From: a virus
Virus record (IMG/VR): IMGVR_UViG_3300044846_003281
Coordinates: 1 to 40,160 of that record
Length of the DNA stretch: 40,160 nucleotides
Strand: one strand, 5' to 3'
The notes beneath the pieces were generated by a model. It made no database searches. It saw only the letters and a list, made by a program, of their open reading frames with translations, and was not told the origin of the DNA. Within the stretch, counting starts at the first letter, position 1. The number at the start of each line of letters is the position of its first letter. The translations under genes and the position numbers were made by a program. Shown piece after piece: positions 8,048-16,010 of this stretch.

Positions 8048-8759
8048 TATTTCATTAAACATGAAATTTTGGGATGATGGTCAACCCGACTCAACCAGAA
8101 TAAGAAATGTTAATTTTTCTTGGAAGGAATTAAAAAAATTGTCAAGTTATCTTAACTTAAACGATATTACCGTTGAATCGTCTTTATATGATTTTTCACC
8201 AGAGCAAATAATTTCAGATTCAATTCACATTTCATATCCTTTAGGTGTTTATAAAAAATCAGAAAAAACTAACATAATTCTAAAGGATAAACAAAACTAT
8301 GATTTTTTTATGGTAATTGATTGTGATGCTTTCTTCCATGAACAAGATTACGAAAAACTTTTGGAATTAATTAAATCTTTAGATAAAGGAGATGTTTGTA
8401 CTTTTGATTTAGCAAAATTAAATGACAATGTTTCTGATTATATTATTGATGATAAATTTATTATTGAAAAGGCGGATTGGTCTTATGCATATTCAGGAGC
8501 CAAAGAAAATGGTCCATTAAGACATCATACCGGTGGATTAGGTGGTGTTTACATTTCCGATACTAATTTATTAACATCTTTGGGTGGGTTTGATGAAAAG
8601 TATGTTGGGTGGGGTGCAGAAGATGGAGATATGATGGGTAGAATTTACTATTCAAAAATCCAACATAAAATTAAACCAACAAATAATTTTGCTCCATTTC
8701 ATTTACCACATTTTTCAGATTGGGGAAATGAAAAATATAATAAAAGATTTAATGAATAG
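8040..8759 (+). CDS. GT-A glycosyltransferase with galactosyltransferase-type C-terminal motif
   Basis: 239 residues. DFFMVIDCDAFFHEQDYEKL (about 90-110) gives the DxD motif. LGGFDEKYVGWGAEDGDMMG matches the beta-4-galactosyltransferase / Glyco_transf_7C signature G-W-G-x-E-D-x-D, and the closing PFHLPHFSDWGNEKYN fits the metal-binding His region of that family. The N-terminus is compact. It is probably a retained paralog of the GT-A gene at 4904, with which it shares the E-D-G-D motif but little else by eye. The start overlaps the GT10 gene by 8 nt. Confidence 0.8.
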   Translation: MNSISLNMKFWDDGQPDSTRIRNVNFSWKELKKLSSYLNLNDITVESSLYDFSPEQIISDSIHISYPLGVYKKSEKTNIILKDKQNYDFFMVIDCDAFFHEQDYEKLLELIKSLDKGDVCTFDLAKLNDNVSDYIIDDKFIIEKADWSYAYSGAKENGPLRHHTGGLGGVYISDTNLLTSLGGFDEKYVGWGAEDGDMMGRIYYSKIQHKIKPTNNFAPFHLPHFSDWGNEKYNKRFNE

Positions 8760-8762
8760 AAG

Positions 8763-9644
8763 ATGAAAAAAATTAAAATTATTACGGCAATATACACAAA
8801 ATTAAATGGAACTGAATTAGGTGGTAGACATAGTCGTGAAGGACATTATAGATGGAGTTTATTATCATTATTAAAAATGAATGATGCTGATTTTATATGT
8901 TATACTTCCGAAGAAGAATTAAATAGTTTAGAACAATTTTTCTACGATGAAAATAATGTTAGTCGAGATAAATTACAATTTTCCGTGTTTAATTTACACA
9001 ATAATGAATTTTCTAAACTTATCGGTAAATATAAGGATATCGAAGGAATTAAAGTGGGGGATAGATGTATTGAGATTCAATATATGAAATTTATTTGGTT
9101 TTTATCTGAAGATATGTCTTACGATTATTATTTTTGGATTGACGCGGGATTATCACACTGTGGTTTAATACCTGACAAATATTTAATACCGGGAGGACCT
9201 CACAATAAAGGTTATTATGAGAGTTCATTATTTAATAATAAATTCTTGGAAAACTTAATGGTTAATACTGGAGACAAATTTACATTAATTGGAAAAGAAA
9301 ATGATAGAAACTATTGGTCTGGAACAGTAAACCCAATTCATTTTACCGAATATAATAGAATGATTCATATTATAGGTGGTATTTTTGGTGGTAAAAAAGA
9401 AATATGGAAACCAATTGTTGACTTATTTAGAGATTATGTTTATAAAGTTTCTGAACACGATAATAGATTATACCATGAAGAAGATATTATGACATTAATG
9501 TTTAGAAATCATCCCGAATTATTTTACAATTATTATTTTGAAACTTGGTGGCACGAGAATGAAAGAATGACTGGTATAGATATGGTGGAACACGTAAAAA
9601 ACAATAAAAGCTTTTATAAAATATTAGAAGAATTAAATGAATAA
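8763..9644 (+). CDS. HtrL/YibB-like protein, putative glycosyltransferase
   Basis: 293 residues resembling the HtrL_YibB family (WlaTC/HtrL), known from LPS and capsule loci but without a well-defined reaction. Visible family features are the opening IITAIYTKLNGTELGGRHSR, MKFIWFLSEDMSYDYYFWID with AGLSHCGLIP, and a late HIIGGIFGGKKEIW motif. The FWIDAG strand resembles a GT-A donor site with a single acidic pair. It lies 3 nt after the previous stop and overlaps the next gene by 8 nt; the next gene begins with a related domain, so the two are tandem paralogs. Confidence 0.75.
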   Translation: MKKIKIITAIYTKLNGTELGGRHSREGHYRWSLLSLLKMNDADFICYTSEEELNSLEQFFYDENNVSRDKLQFSVFNLHNNEFSKLIGKYKDIEGIKVGDRCIEIQYMKFIWFLSEDMSYDYYFWIDAGLSHCGLIPDKYLIPGGPHNKGYYESSLFNNKFLENLMVNTGDKFTLIGKENDRNYWSGTVNPIHFTEYNRMIHIIGGIFGGKKEIWKPIVDLFRDYVYKVSEHDNRLYHEEDIMTLMFRNHPELFYNYYFETWWHENERMTGIDMVEHVKNNKSFYKILEELNE

Positions 9645-11313
9645 AATAACATTAGTAACCGGTATTTGGGATATCGGAAGGGGGGATTTATCTGAAGGAT
9701 GGTCAAGACCATTTCAACACTATTTAGATAAATTTGAACAATTATTAAAAGTTGAAGAAAATTTAATAATTTTTGGTGAAGATGAACTTGAAAAATTTGT
9801 ATTTGAAAGACGAAGTCCTGAAAATACACAATTTATTAGTAGACCATTATCTTGGTTTCAAGACAATGAATTTTTTAAAAACATTCAAAAAATAAGAACT
9901 AATGAAGATTGGTTAAATCGAGCTGGGTGGTTAAGAGAGTCAACTCAAGCAAGATTGGAAAACTATAATCCACTTGTTATGTCTAAAGTTTTCCTATTAA
10001 ATGATGCCAAGATTATGGATAAATTTAATTCGGAATATATGTTTTGGATTGATGGTGGTTTAACAAATACGGTTCATTCGGGATATTTTACTCACGATAA
10101 AGTTTTAGATAAATTATCAAAATACATTTCAAAATTTTCATTTGTTTGTTTCCCGTATGACGCTGAAACTGAAATTCACGGATTTGAATATAATAGGTTA
10201 AATGATATTGCGGGTGACAAAGTTAATAAAGTTGCTCGTGGTGGTTTTTTTGGTGGACCAAAACACACAATAGGTGACATTAACGGAATTTATTATAATT
10301 TATTACAATCTACATTAAATGAAGGTCTTATGGGTACTGAAGAATCTATATTCAGTATTATGTGTTATAAACATTCTGACATTATTGATTATTTTGAAAT
10401 TGATTCAAATGGATTGATTGGTAAATTTTTTGAAAATTTAAAGAACGACGAACTTAAACTTAAGTCTGAAAATATTCATAAAAGTGAAAATAATTTGGAT
10501 ATAAATAAAGTTGGTTTATATGTAATAACATTTAATAGTCCGAATCAATTTAGGACACTAATTGATTCTATGATTGCCTACGATAAAGATTACATATATA
10601 AGACAAAAAAGTTTTTATTAGATAATTCAAGTGATTTGTCAACTACCGAGGAATACTCGGTAATTTGTGAAGAGTATGGTTTTGAACACATTAAAAAAGA
10701 TAATTTAGGTATTTGTGGTGGTCGTCAATGGATTGCAGAACATTTTCAAAATGAAACAGATTTAGATTTTTATTTGTTTTTTGAAGATGATATGTTCTTT
10801 TATCCAAACGAAGGTAAAGTATGTAGAAACGGATTTAATAGATATGTTCCAAATTTATATTCAAAAACATTACAGATTGTTAAGAAAGAAAATTTTGATT
10901 TTCTTAAACTTAATTTTAGTGAATTTTTTGGTGATAATGGAACTCAATGGGCTTGGTATAATGTACCACAACATATTAGAGAAAAATATTGGCCAGGTAA
11001 GAATAGACTACCTCAACAAGGATTAGACCCCAACGCTCCAAAGGCATTATATGATTCTGTAAGAACATTTCAAGGAATTCCTTATGTCACGGGTGACGTT
11101 TATTATTGTAATTGGCCTCAGATTGTAACCAGAACAGGTAATCAAAAAATGTTTTTAGATACAACTTGGGGGCATCCATTCGAGCAAACTTGGATGAGTC
11201 ATATGTATCAGTTGGTTAAAGAGGGTAATTTATATCCTGGTTTATTACTTATGACACCGACCGAACACGATAGATTTGAACATTACGAAAGAGGGCTAAG
11301 AAAAGAGTCATAA
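9637..11313 (+). CDS. Fusion: HtrL/YibB-like domain + GT-A glycosyltransferase
   Basis: 558 residues in two parts. Residues 1 to about 280 repeat the HtrL/YibB-like fold of the preceding gene: the LVTGIWDIGRGDLSEGWSRP opening, YMFWIDGGLTNTVHSGYF and GGFFGGPKHTI. From about 290, VGLYVITFNSPNQFRTLIDS starts a family 2-like GT-A domain, with GICGGRQWIAEHF and the metal site YLFFEDDMFFYP near residue 382. It ends with a HPFEQTWMSHMYQLVKEG region. This is the last gene of the glycan cassette; its TAA opens an 8-bp inverted repeat (11311-11330) that reaches the next start codon. Confidence 0.8.
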   Translation: MNKITLVTGIWDIGRGDLSEGWSRPFQHYLDKFEQLLKVEENLIIFGEDELEKFVFERRSPENTQFISRPLSWFQDNEFFKNIQKIRTNEDWLNRAGWLRESTQARLENYNPLVMSKVFLLNDAKIMDKFNSEYMFWIDGGLTNTVHSGYFTHDKVLDKLSKYISKFSFVCFPYDAETEIHGFEYNRLNDIAGDKVNKVARGGFFGGPKHTIGDINGIYYNLLQSTLNEGLMGTEESIFSIMCYKHSDIIDYFEIDSNGLIGKFFENLKNDELKLKSENIHKSENNLDINKVGLYVITFNSPNQFRTLIDSMIAYDKDYIYKTKKFLLDNSSDLSTTEEYSVICEEYGFEHIKKDNLGICGGRQWIAEHFQNETDLDFYLFFEDDMFFYPNEGKVCRNGFNRYVPNLYSKTLQIVKKENFDFLKLNFSEFFGDNGTQWAWYNVPQHIREKYWPGKNRLPQQGLDPNAPKALYDSVRTFQGIPYVTGDVYYCNWPQIVTRTGNQKMFLDTTWGHPFEQTWMSHMYQLVKEGNLYPGLLLMTPTEHDRFEHYERGLRKES

Positions 11314-11318
11314 CAATA

Positions 11319-11326
11319 TATTTATT
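11319..11326 (+). promoter_or_regulatory. Putative late-promoter octamer TATTTATT
   Basis: The octamer lies 3 nt before the ATG at 11330, inside the perfect inverted repeat TAACAATA-TATT-TATTGTTA (11311-11330). So short a spacing would give a nearly leaderless transcript if it is a promoter, so this is one of the weaker members of the set. Confidence 0.4.
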
Positions 11327-11329
11327 GTT

Positions 11330-11734
11330 ATGGAATTTTTTATCAAAAAGAATGCGACATTACCGTTATTGAAAATGCAAGTTGTTCAAGACGGAAGGTC
11401 AGGTTATCAACAATTAATGGAAACTTTAGAATGTTCAACAATCTATTTCACGATGATTGATGTTGAAACAGGTATTCCAAAGATTGTTTCGGGTCAATGT
11501 GGTATAACATCTTTATATTTACCTGAGGGTGCTCCTACCGAATATTATGTTTATTTTAGATTTACTGAAAGAGATACAAACACACCGGGAAGATATCAGG
11601 GACAATTTTTAATTCAATCTGATAAACCTTGTGCCAATCAATCAGTTGAAATCGGGACATTAATTTTACCAATCAGGGAAGAATTATACATTAATGTTCA
11701 AGATAGTTTTATTTCAAAATCTCCTTGTTGTTAG
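11330..11734 (+). CDS. Small beta-rich phage protein, probably structural
   Basis: 134 residues, no signal peptide or membrane segment. I do not recognise a definite family. The pattern of alternating hydrophobic residues (STIYFTMIDVETGIPKIVSG, YYVYFRFTERDTNTPGRYQG) ending in LILPIREELYINVQDSFI resembles an immunoglobulin- or BppU-N-like beta sandwich of the kind found in baseplate or fibre proteins. The protein ends with a Cys pair. It lies between the glycan cassette and the polymerase with its own promoter-like octamer, so it may be expressed separately from both. The structural role is inferred. Confidence 0.55.
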   Translation: MEFFIKKNATLPLLKMQVVQDGRSGYQQLMETLECSTIYFTMIDVETGIPKIVSGQCGITSLYLPEGAPTEYYVYFRFTERDTNTPGRYQGQFLIQSDKPCANQSVEIGTLILPIREELYINVQDSFISKSPCC

Positions 11735-11759
11735 TTTGATTTATTCAAAAATTTAGTTA

Positions 11760-11767
11760 TATTTATA
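11760..11767 (+). promoter_or_regulatory. Putative promoter octamer TATTTATA upstream of DNA polymerase
   Basis: It sits 54 nt before the polymerase ATG, the longest leader in the set, leaving room for the hairpin at 11780-11796 in the transcript. Confidence 0.55.
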
Positions 11768-11779
11768 AACGAAGGTAAA

Positions 11780-11796
11780 TTTCACCGTGAGTGAAA
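11780..11796 (+). promoter_or_regulatory. Leader hairpin of the DNA polymerase gene
   Basis: TTTCAC and GTGAAA pair perfectly around the 5-nt loop CGTGA, 25 nt before the start codon. T4 gp43 represses its own translation by binding a hairpin just upstream of its start, so an analogous operator is conceivable. No sequence match to the T4 operator is visible. Confidence 0.35.
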
Positions 11797-11821
11797 GCTA
11801 ATAAACCACCGTTATAATATT

Positions 11822-14554
11822 ATGATATCAACTGAAGAAATTGAATCGTTCCTACATGGAAACGACCCCGAAGAATTTATAGTCGCAATCGAGTTCGACT
11901 ACGCATCCAATTCTATTTACAAAATCAAAGAAATTCCTGGTAAAGGTAAAGAAATCCGTAAGGATACATTTATTCCATTTGCTTGGGTTGGTGATTTGAG
12001 AAACCTTAACTTTTATGGTAATTCAAAAGAAGCTCAAAAGGCTGCTATGACAAAGTATGGGATTATGATTGAAAAATTGGAAACCCACGAAAATGATAGA
12101 TTGGAAAAAGGATTGACCTTTATGGTTAAATCTTTAAAAGGTTATAGAGAACTTATCCAATTCTTTAGAGATGGTAATTTGGACCCGTGGGGTGAAAAAG
12201 GAAAAGATAAGATAATGATTCTACCTCCTGTAGAACAATATTTAATCTCAAAAGAAAAAAGATTATTCAAAGGTTTTGAGAATTATAACGAAGTAACACG
12301 ACTTGTATTCGACTTAGAGACTACCTCTTTAGAACCTAAAGACGGTAGGATTTTTATGATTGGAATTAAAACAAACAAAGGATATCATAGAGTTATTGAA
12401 TGTATTGATGAAGACCAAGAAAAGGGTGCCATCATAGAATTCTTTAATGTTATTAACGAATTAAAACCAAGTATTATCGGTGGTTATAACTCAGCAAACT
12501 TCGACTGGCATTGGATATTTGAAAGATGTAGATTGTTGGGTATTGACCCCAAAAAGATTTGTAAATCATTACACCCCCAACATTCATTCACAAGAAAAGA
12601 TGGTATGTTAAAACTTGCAAACGAGGTTGAGACATATGTTCAGACTTCAATTTGGGGTTATAATGTTATTGATATTATTCACTCTGTTCGTAGAGCACAG
12701 GCAATCAATTCGAGTATTAAATCTGCAGGTTTGAAGTATATTACCAAATTTATTAATGCCGAAGCTCCTGACCGAGTTTATATTGACCACTTGGATATTG
12801 GACCATTTTATAAGAACAAAGATGAGTTTTGGTTGAACGTTAATAACGGTAATTATAAAAAAGCAAACAATCCTACTTTTGATAATTTAGATACAAAATT
12901 TCCTGGTGTATACAAAAAGATTGGTGGTGATAAGTTAGTTGAAATGTATCTTGACGATGACTTGGACGAAACTCTACAAGTGGACCAAGAATTTAATCAA
13001 GGTTCGTTCTTACTTGCTGCGATGATTCCAACAACATATGAAAGAGTTTCAACAATGGGAACTGCGACATTATGGAAGATGTTGATGCTTGCTTGGTCTT
13101 ATAAACATAATATTGCCATCCCCGCCAAACAAGGTAAAACTGATTTTGTTGGTGGATTATCAAGATTGTTAAAGGTTGGGTATTCGAAGAATGTATTAAA
13201 ACTCGACTTTAGTTCCCTATATCCGTCAATTCAATTGGTTCACGATGTGTTTCCTGAGTGTGATGTTACAGGAGCAATGAAAGGTATGTTAAAGTATTTC
13301 CGTGATACTCGTATTAAGTATAAACAACTTGCCGAGAAGTTTTATGAAACTGACCGTAAGAAGTCCGAATCATATGGAAACAAACAATTACCGATTAAGA
13401 CTTTCATTAACTCTATGTTTGGGGCCCTCTCAGCTCCTCAAGTGTTTGCGTGGGGTGATATGTATATGGGAGAGCAGATAACCTGTACAGGACGACAATA
13501 CCTACGTCAGATGATAAAATTCTTTATGTCCCGTGGTTATACTCCACTTGTAATGGATACGGACGGTGTAAACTTTTCATTACCCGATGGTGTGGAAGTT
13601 AGGACATATATCGGTAGGGGTCTTAATTGGAAGGTAAAAGAGGGTAAAGAATTTACTGGTCCTGAGGCAGATGTTGCAGAATATAACGATACGTTTATGA
13701 AGGGTGAAATGGCACTTGATTGTGATGGAACTTGGCCTTCGTGTATTAACTTAGCTCGTAAAAACTACGCCACTATGGATTATAAGGGTAAGATTAAACT
13801 TACCGGTAATAGTATTAAATCTAAAAAATTACCACTTTATATTGAGGAGTTCTTGGACGTAGGTGTTAGATTATTACTTGAAGGCAAGGGAAAAGAGTTT
13901 GTTGAATATTATTATGAATATTTACAAAAGATTTATGACAAACAAATCCCTTTAAGTAAGATTGCTCAAAGAGCGAGGGTTAAACTTTCTATTGACGAAT
14001 ATAAGAAAAGATTAACGACTAAGACAAAGGCGGGGAATAGTATGAGTAGAATGGCTCATATGGAACTTGCTATTCAAGAAGGTATTAATGTAAACTTGGG
14101 TGATGTTATTATGTATGTTAATAACGGATTAAAATCATCTCATGGTGATGTTCAGAAAAAAGGTGATGGTGTTCAAATTAATTGTTATATGTTAGATAAA
14201 AATATTTTGGATGATAATCCTGATTTGACTGGTGATTATAATACGGCAAGAGCGGTAACAACTTTTAATAAAAGAATCGAACCATTATTGGTTGTCTTTA
14301 AAGATGAAGTTAGAAATGATTTAATCGTGACTGAACCTGAAAAAAGAGGTATTTTTACAACAGCACAATGTGAGTTGATAAATGGTTATCCATTAGGTGA
14401 TGGTGACCAAGATAGTTTGGTAGAGGTAATGACACCATCTGACAATGAGTTATCTTATTGGGAAAAAAGAGGTCTTAGTCCTGATTATATGTATGAACTT
14501 GCTGAAGAAGGTTGGGAAGAAAAGTTAGGAGTTTTTCAGACCGTCACTACTTAA
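11822..14554 (+). CDS. 43: Family B DNA polymerase (T4 gp43-type)
   Basis: 910 residues, close to T4 gp43 (898). The 3'-5' exonuclease is present: ExoI VFDLETTSLEP (D164, E166) and ExoII GGYNSANFDWHW (D228). The polymerase motifs follow in order: motif A LKLDFSSLYPSIQ (D462), motif B KTFINSMFGALS (K526, N530, G534) and motif C VMDTDGVNF (D579, D581). Motif C has Gly where most family members have Ser after the DTD, and the preceding aromatic is Met. Both catalytic aspartates are kept, so the enzyme should be active in replication and proofreading. No intein or split is seen. Its 3' end overlaps the convergent gene at 14525 by 30 nt. The expression leader carries a hairpin. Confidence 0.97.
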   Translation: MISTEEIESFLHGNDPEEFIVAIEFDYASNSIYKIKEIPGKGKEIRKDTFIPFAWVGDLRNLNFYGNSKEAQKAAMTKYGIMIEKLETHENDRLEKGLTFMVKSLKGYRELIQFFRDGNLDPWGEKGKDKIMILPPVEQYLISKEKRLFKGFENYNEVTRLVFDLETTSLEPKDGRIFMIGIKTNKGYHRVIECIDEDQEKGAIIEFFNVINELKPSIIGGYNSANFDWHWIFERCRLLGIDPKKICKSLHPQHSFTRKDGMLKLANEVETYVQTSIWGYNVIDIIHSVRRAQAINSSIKSAGLKYITKFINAEAPDRVYIDHLDIGPFYKNKDEFWLNVNNGNYKKANNPTFDNLDTKFPGVYKKIGGDKLVEMYLDDDLDETLQVDQEFNQGSFLLAAMIPTTYERVSTMGTATLWKMLMLAWSYKHNIAIPAKQGKTDFVGGLSRLLKVGYSKNVLKLDFSSLYPSIQLVHDVFPECDVTGAMKGMLKYFRDTRIKYKQLAEKFYETDRKKSESYGNKQLPIKTFINSMFGALSAPQVFAWGDMYMGEQITCTGRQYLRQMIKFFMSRGYTPLVMDTDGVNFSLPDGVEVRTYIGRGLNWKVKEGKEFTGPEADVAEYNDTFMKGEMALDCDGTWPSCINLARKNYATMDYKGKIKLTGNSIKSKKLPLYIEEFLDVGVRLLLEGKGKEFVEYYYEYLQKIYDKQIPLSKIAQRARVKLSIDEYKKRLTTKTKAGNSMSRMAHMELAIQEGINVNLGDVIMYVNNGLKSSHGDVQKKGDGVQINCYMLDKNILDDNPDLTGDYNTARAVTTFNKRIEPLLVVFKDEVRNDLIVTEPEKRGIFTTAQCELINGYPLGDGDQDSLVEVMTPSDNELSYWEKRGLSPDYMYELAEEGWEEKLGVFQTVTT

Positions 14555-14860
14555 AATATACCAACTACCACCACAGAATCTGAATTCAACACAAGCATAT
14601 CGGTCCATTACGATTTCATCATAGTCTTCGTCGATTTTACCGATATCAGGTTTAATTGTTATCATTGTCATTGCTTTAACAACAATATGGTCAGTTGTTT
14701 TGGAATTAAGTGTCACCACTGATTCCGAAACACCTCTGACAATGATACATTCTTCACCATTTGTTTGGTATTCTTTTTCTGATACTAAAGATACTTCTGA
14801 AGTGTTAATTACTTCACCGTTGATTAATCTTTGAGATGGTATTGTTCTAATTATTGACAT
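14525..14860 (-). CDS. Unknown small protein, last gene of minus-strand block
   Basis: 111 residues, not recognised. It is predicted to be mostly beta strand (ECIIVRGVSESVVTLNSKTT, IVVKAMTMITIKPDIG, ACVEFRFCGGSWYILSSDGL). The terminal pattern, a beta strand, then an aromatic pair and SSDGLK, is common in small virion decoration or tip proteins, so a structural role is possible but only inferred. It begins 1 nt after the stop of the neck-like gene and has no promoter motif of its own, so it is probably co-transcribed with it. Its last ten codons run antisense to the end of the polymerase gene. Confidence 0.65.
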   Translation of the reverse strand: MSIIRTIPSQRLINGEVINTSEVSLVSEKEYQTNGEECIIVRGVSESVVTLNSKTTDHIVVKAMTMITIKPDIGKIDEDYDEIVMDRYACVEFRFCGGSWYILSSDGLKNS

Positions 14861-14861
14861 A

Positions 14862-15986
14862 TTATATTACGTATATTTGTCGAGGCATTGCTCTAAATTT
14901 CATTTGTTTATTTAAGTTTTCAGCAATTAATGCTTCTCGCTCCATTACTTTTTCAGGTCTTAATCTTGTTAACCAACCTTCAGCACCTGTTAATTCTTCC
15001 ATTAACTTAGACTTTTCATCTTTTGCTTCTGTTAAAAGACTTGTATAATCCATTGTTATTTCCGAATCAGGTGTTTTCAAATTACCACTATATTTTCCCC
15101 TAACTCTTGCTAATGTTTCTTTAACATATGCGGTGAACCATCTTCTAACCCATTGTTTAGCTGGAACATTTAAGTCCGACCAAGTAAGTTCTTCTAATGG
15201 AACATCTGAAGGTAATTTAATAACATCTGGGTTATTCTTTAAACAATCTGCTCTACTATCAGGACCAACATCATAATACCAATACCATACGGCTTTACCT
15301 ACGTAATCACTATATTGGTTCCAGTTAAATCTTCCACCGGGAGTATTGTATAAGAATACATTTCTTTTACCATCAGGTAAACCTGTAATTCTATATGTAA
15401 GTGAACCACCTAAGATACGATTCAAGATATTTGCTTCTTGCATTCTTATTAGGTAATCAAAACCTGACATCATAAAATAAGAACCTTGATAACCTGCTTG
15501 AGCAAAACCTGCTTCATTGGCACCTAAACCGACACCACCAAAACCACCAGCCATACCACCTAATCCAAATGCCGAAAAAGATTGATTACTGAACCATAAA
15601 AGTTCGTTAACCTCTCTACCTGCAGGTATTTCATAGTTTTGAGTATTAGCACTTAATATGAAATAGTCTTTCTTTAGAACCCAAGGACCAACGGTTTGTA
15701 AACCAACAATTTTAGAATAAGAATAACTGAATTGTTGTTCAAAATCCATTGTTTTAGTAATCAAAGCGTTCGCCACAGATTTCTCCGTCATATTTAAATT
15801 TACTAAGTTAACCCATTGACTATCGATTAACCATTGTAAAATATATTCTTCATAATCTTGAATAGATAGTTCCATTAAAGAATCCATCATTTCATCTTCA
15901 ACTTCAACACTTCTAATTGGAGCACCTAATAAGTGCTTTACTCGTGTGTATATTTTACTTCTTTCCGGTTCTGGTATTACTGACAT
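14862..15986 (-). CDS. Neck protein, T4 gp13-like (head completion)
   Basis: 374 residues. The N-terminal helical part (VKHLLGAPIRSVEVEDEMMD, then SIQDYEEYILQWLIDSQW) and the C-terminal WVRRWFTAYVKETLARVRGK, then MDYTSLLTEAKDEKSKLMEE and LRPEKVMEREALI resemble gp13-type neck proteins of large T4-like phages, which close the filled head and receive the tail. A Gly/Ala/Phe-rich insert (SAFGLGGMAGGFGGVGLGAN) near residues 135-155 is unusual and probably a flexible loop. It is encoded opposite to the gp14-like gene, which lies about 3.4 kb away. The identification rests on overall pattern, not on a sharp motif. Confidence 0.6.
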   Translation of the reverse strand: MSVIPEPERSKIYTRVKHLLGAPIRSVEVEDEMMDSLMELSIQDYEEYILQWLIDSQWVNLVNLNMTEKSVANALITKTMDFEQQFSYSYSKIVGLQTVGPWVLKKDYFILSANTQNYEIPAGREVNELLWFSNQSFSAFGLGGMAGGFGGVGLGANEAGFAQAGYQGSYFMMSGFDYLIRMQEANILNRILGGSLTYRITGLPDGKRNVFLYNTPGGRFNWNQYSDYVGKAVWYWYYDVGPDSRADCLKNNPDVIKLPSDVPLEELTWSDLNVPAKQWVRRWFTAYVKETLARVRGKYSGNLKTPDSEITMDYTSLLTEAKDEKSKLMEELTGAEGWLTRLRPEKVMEREALIAENLNKQMKFRAMPRQIYVI

Positions 15987-15990
15987 ATCA

Positions 15991-15998
15991 AATAAATA
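15991..15998 (-). promoter_or_regulatory. Putative promoter octamer TATTTATT (minus strand)
   Basis: Reads on the minus strand 4 nt before the start of the gp13-like gene, within the 24-nt gap after the SOD-fusion gene. Confidence 0.45.
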
Positions 15999-16010
15999 TC
16001 TTTTAATTTA

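Noticed and set aside
11311-11330. 8-bp inverted repeat with 4-nt loop between the glycan cassette and the 134-aa gene as a terminator
   Set aside because: The stem is almost all A/T and no T run follows; too weak to call a terminator. It is kept only as a note to the octamer it contains.
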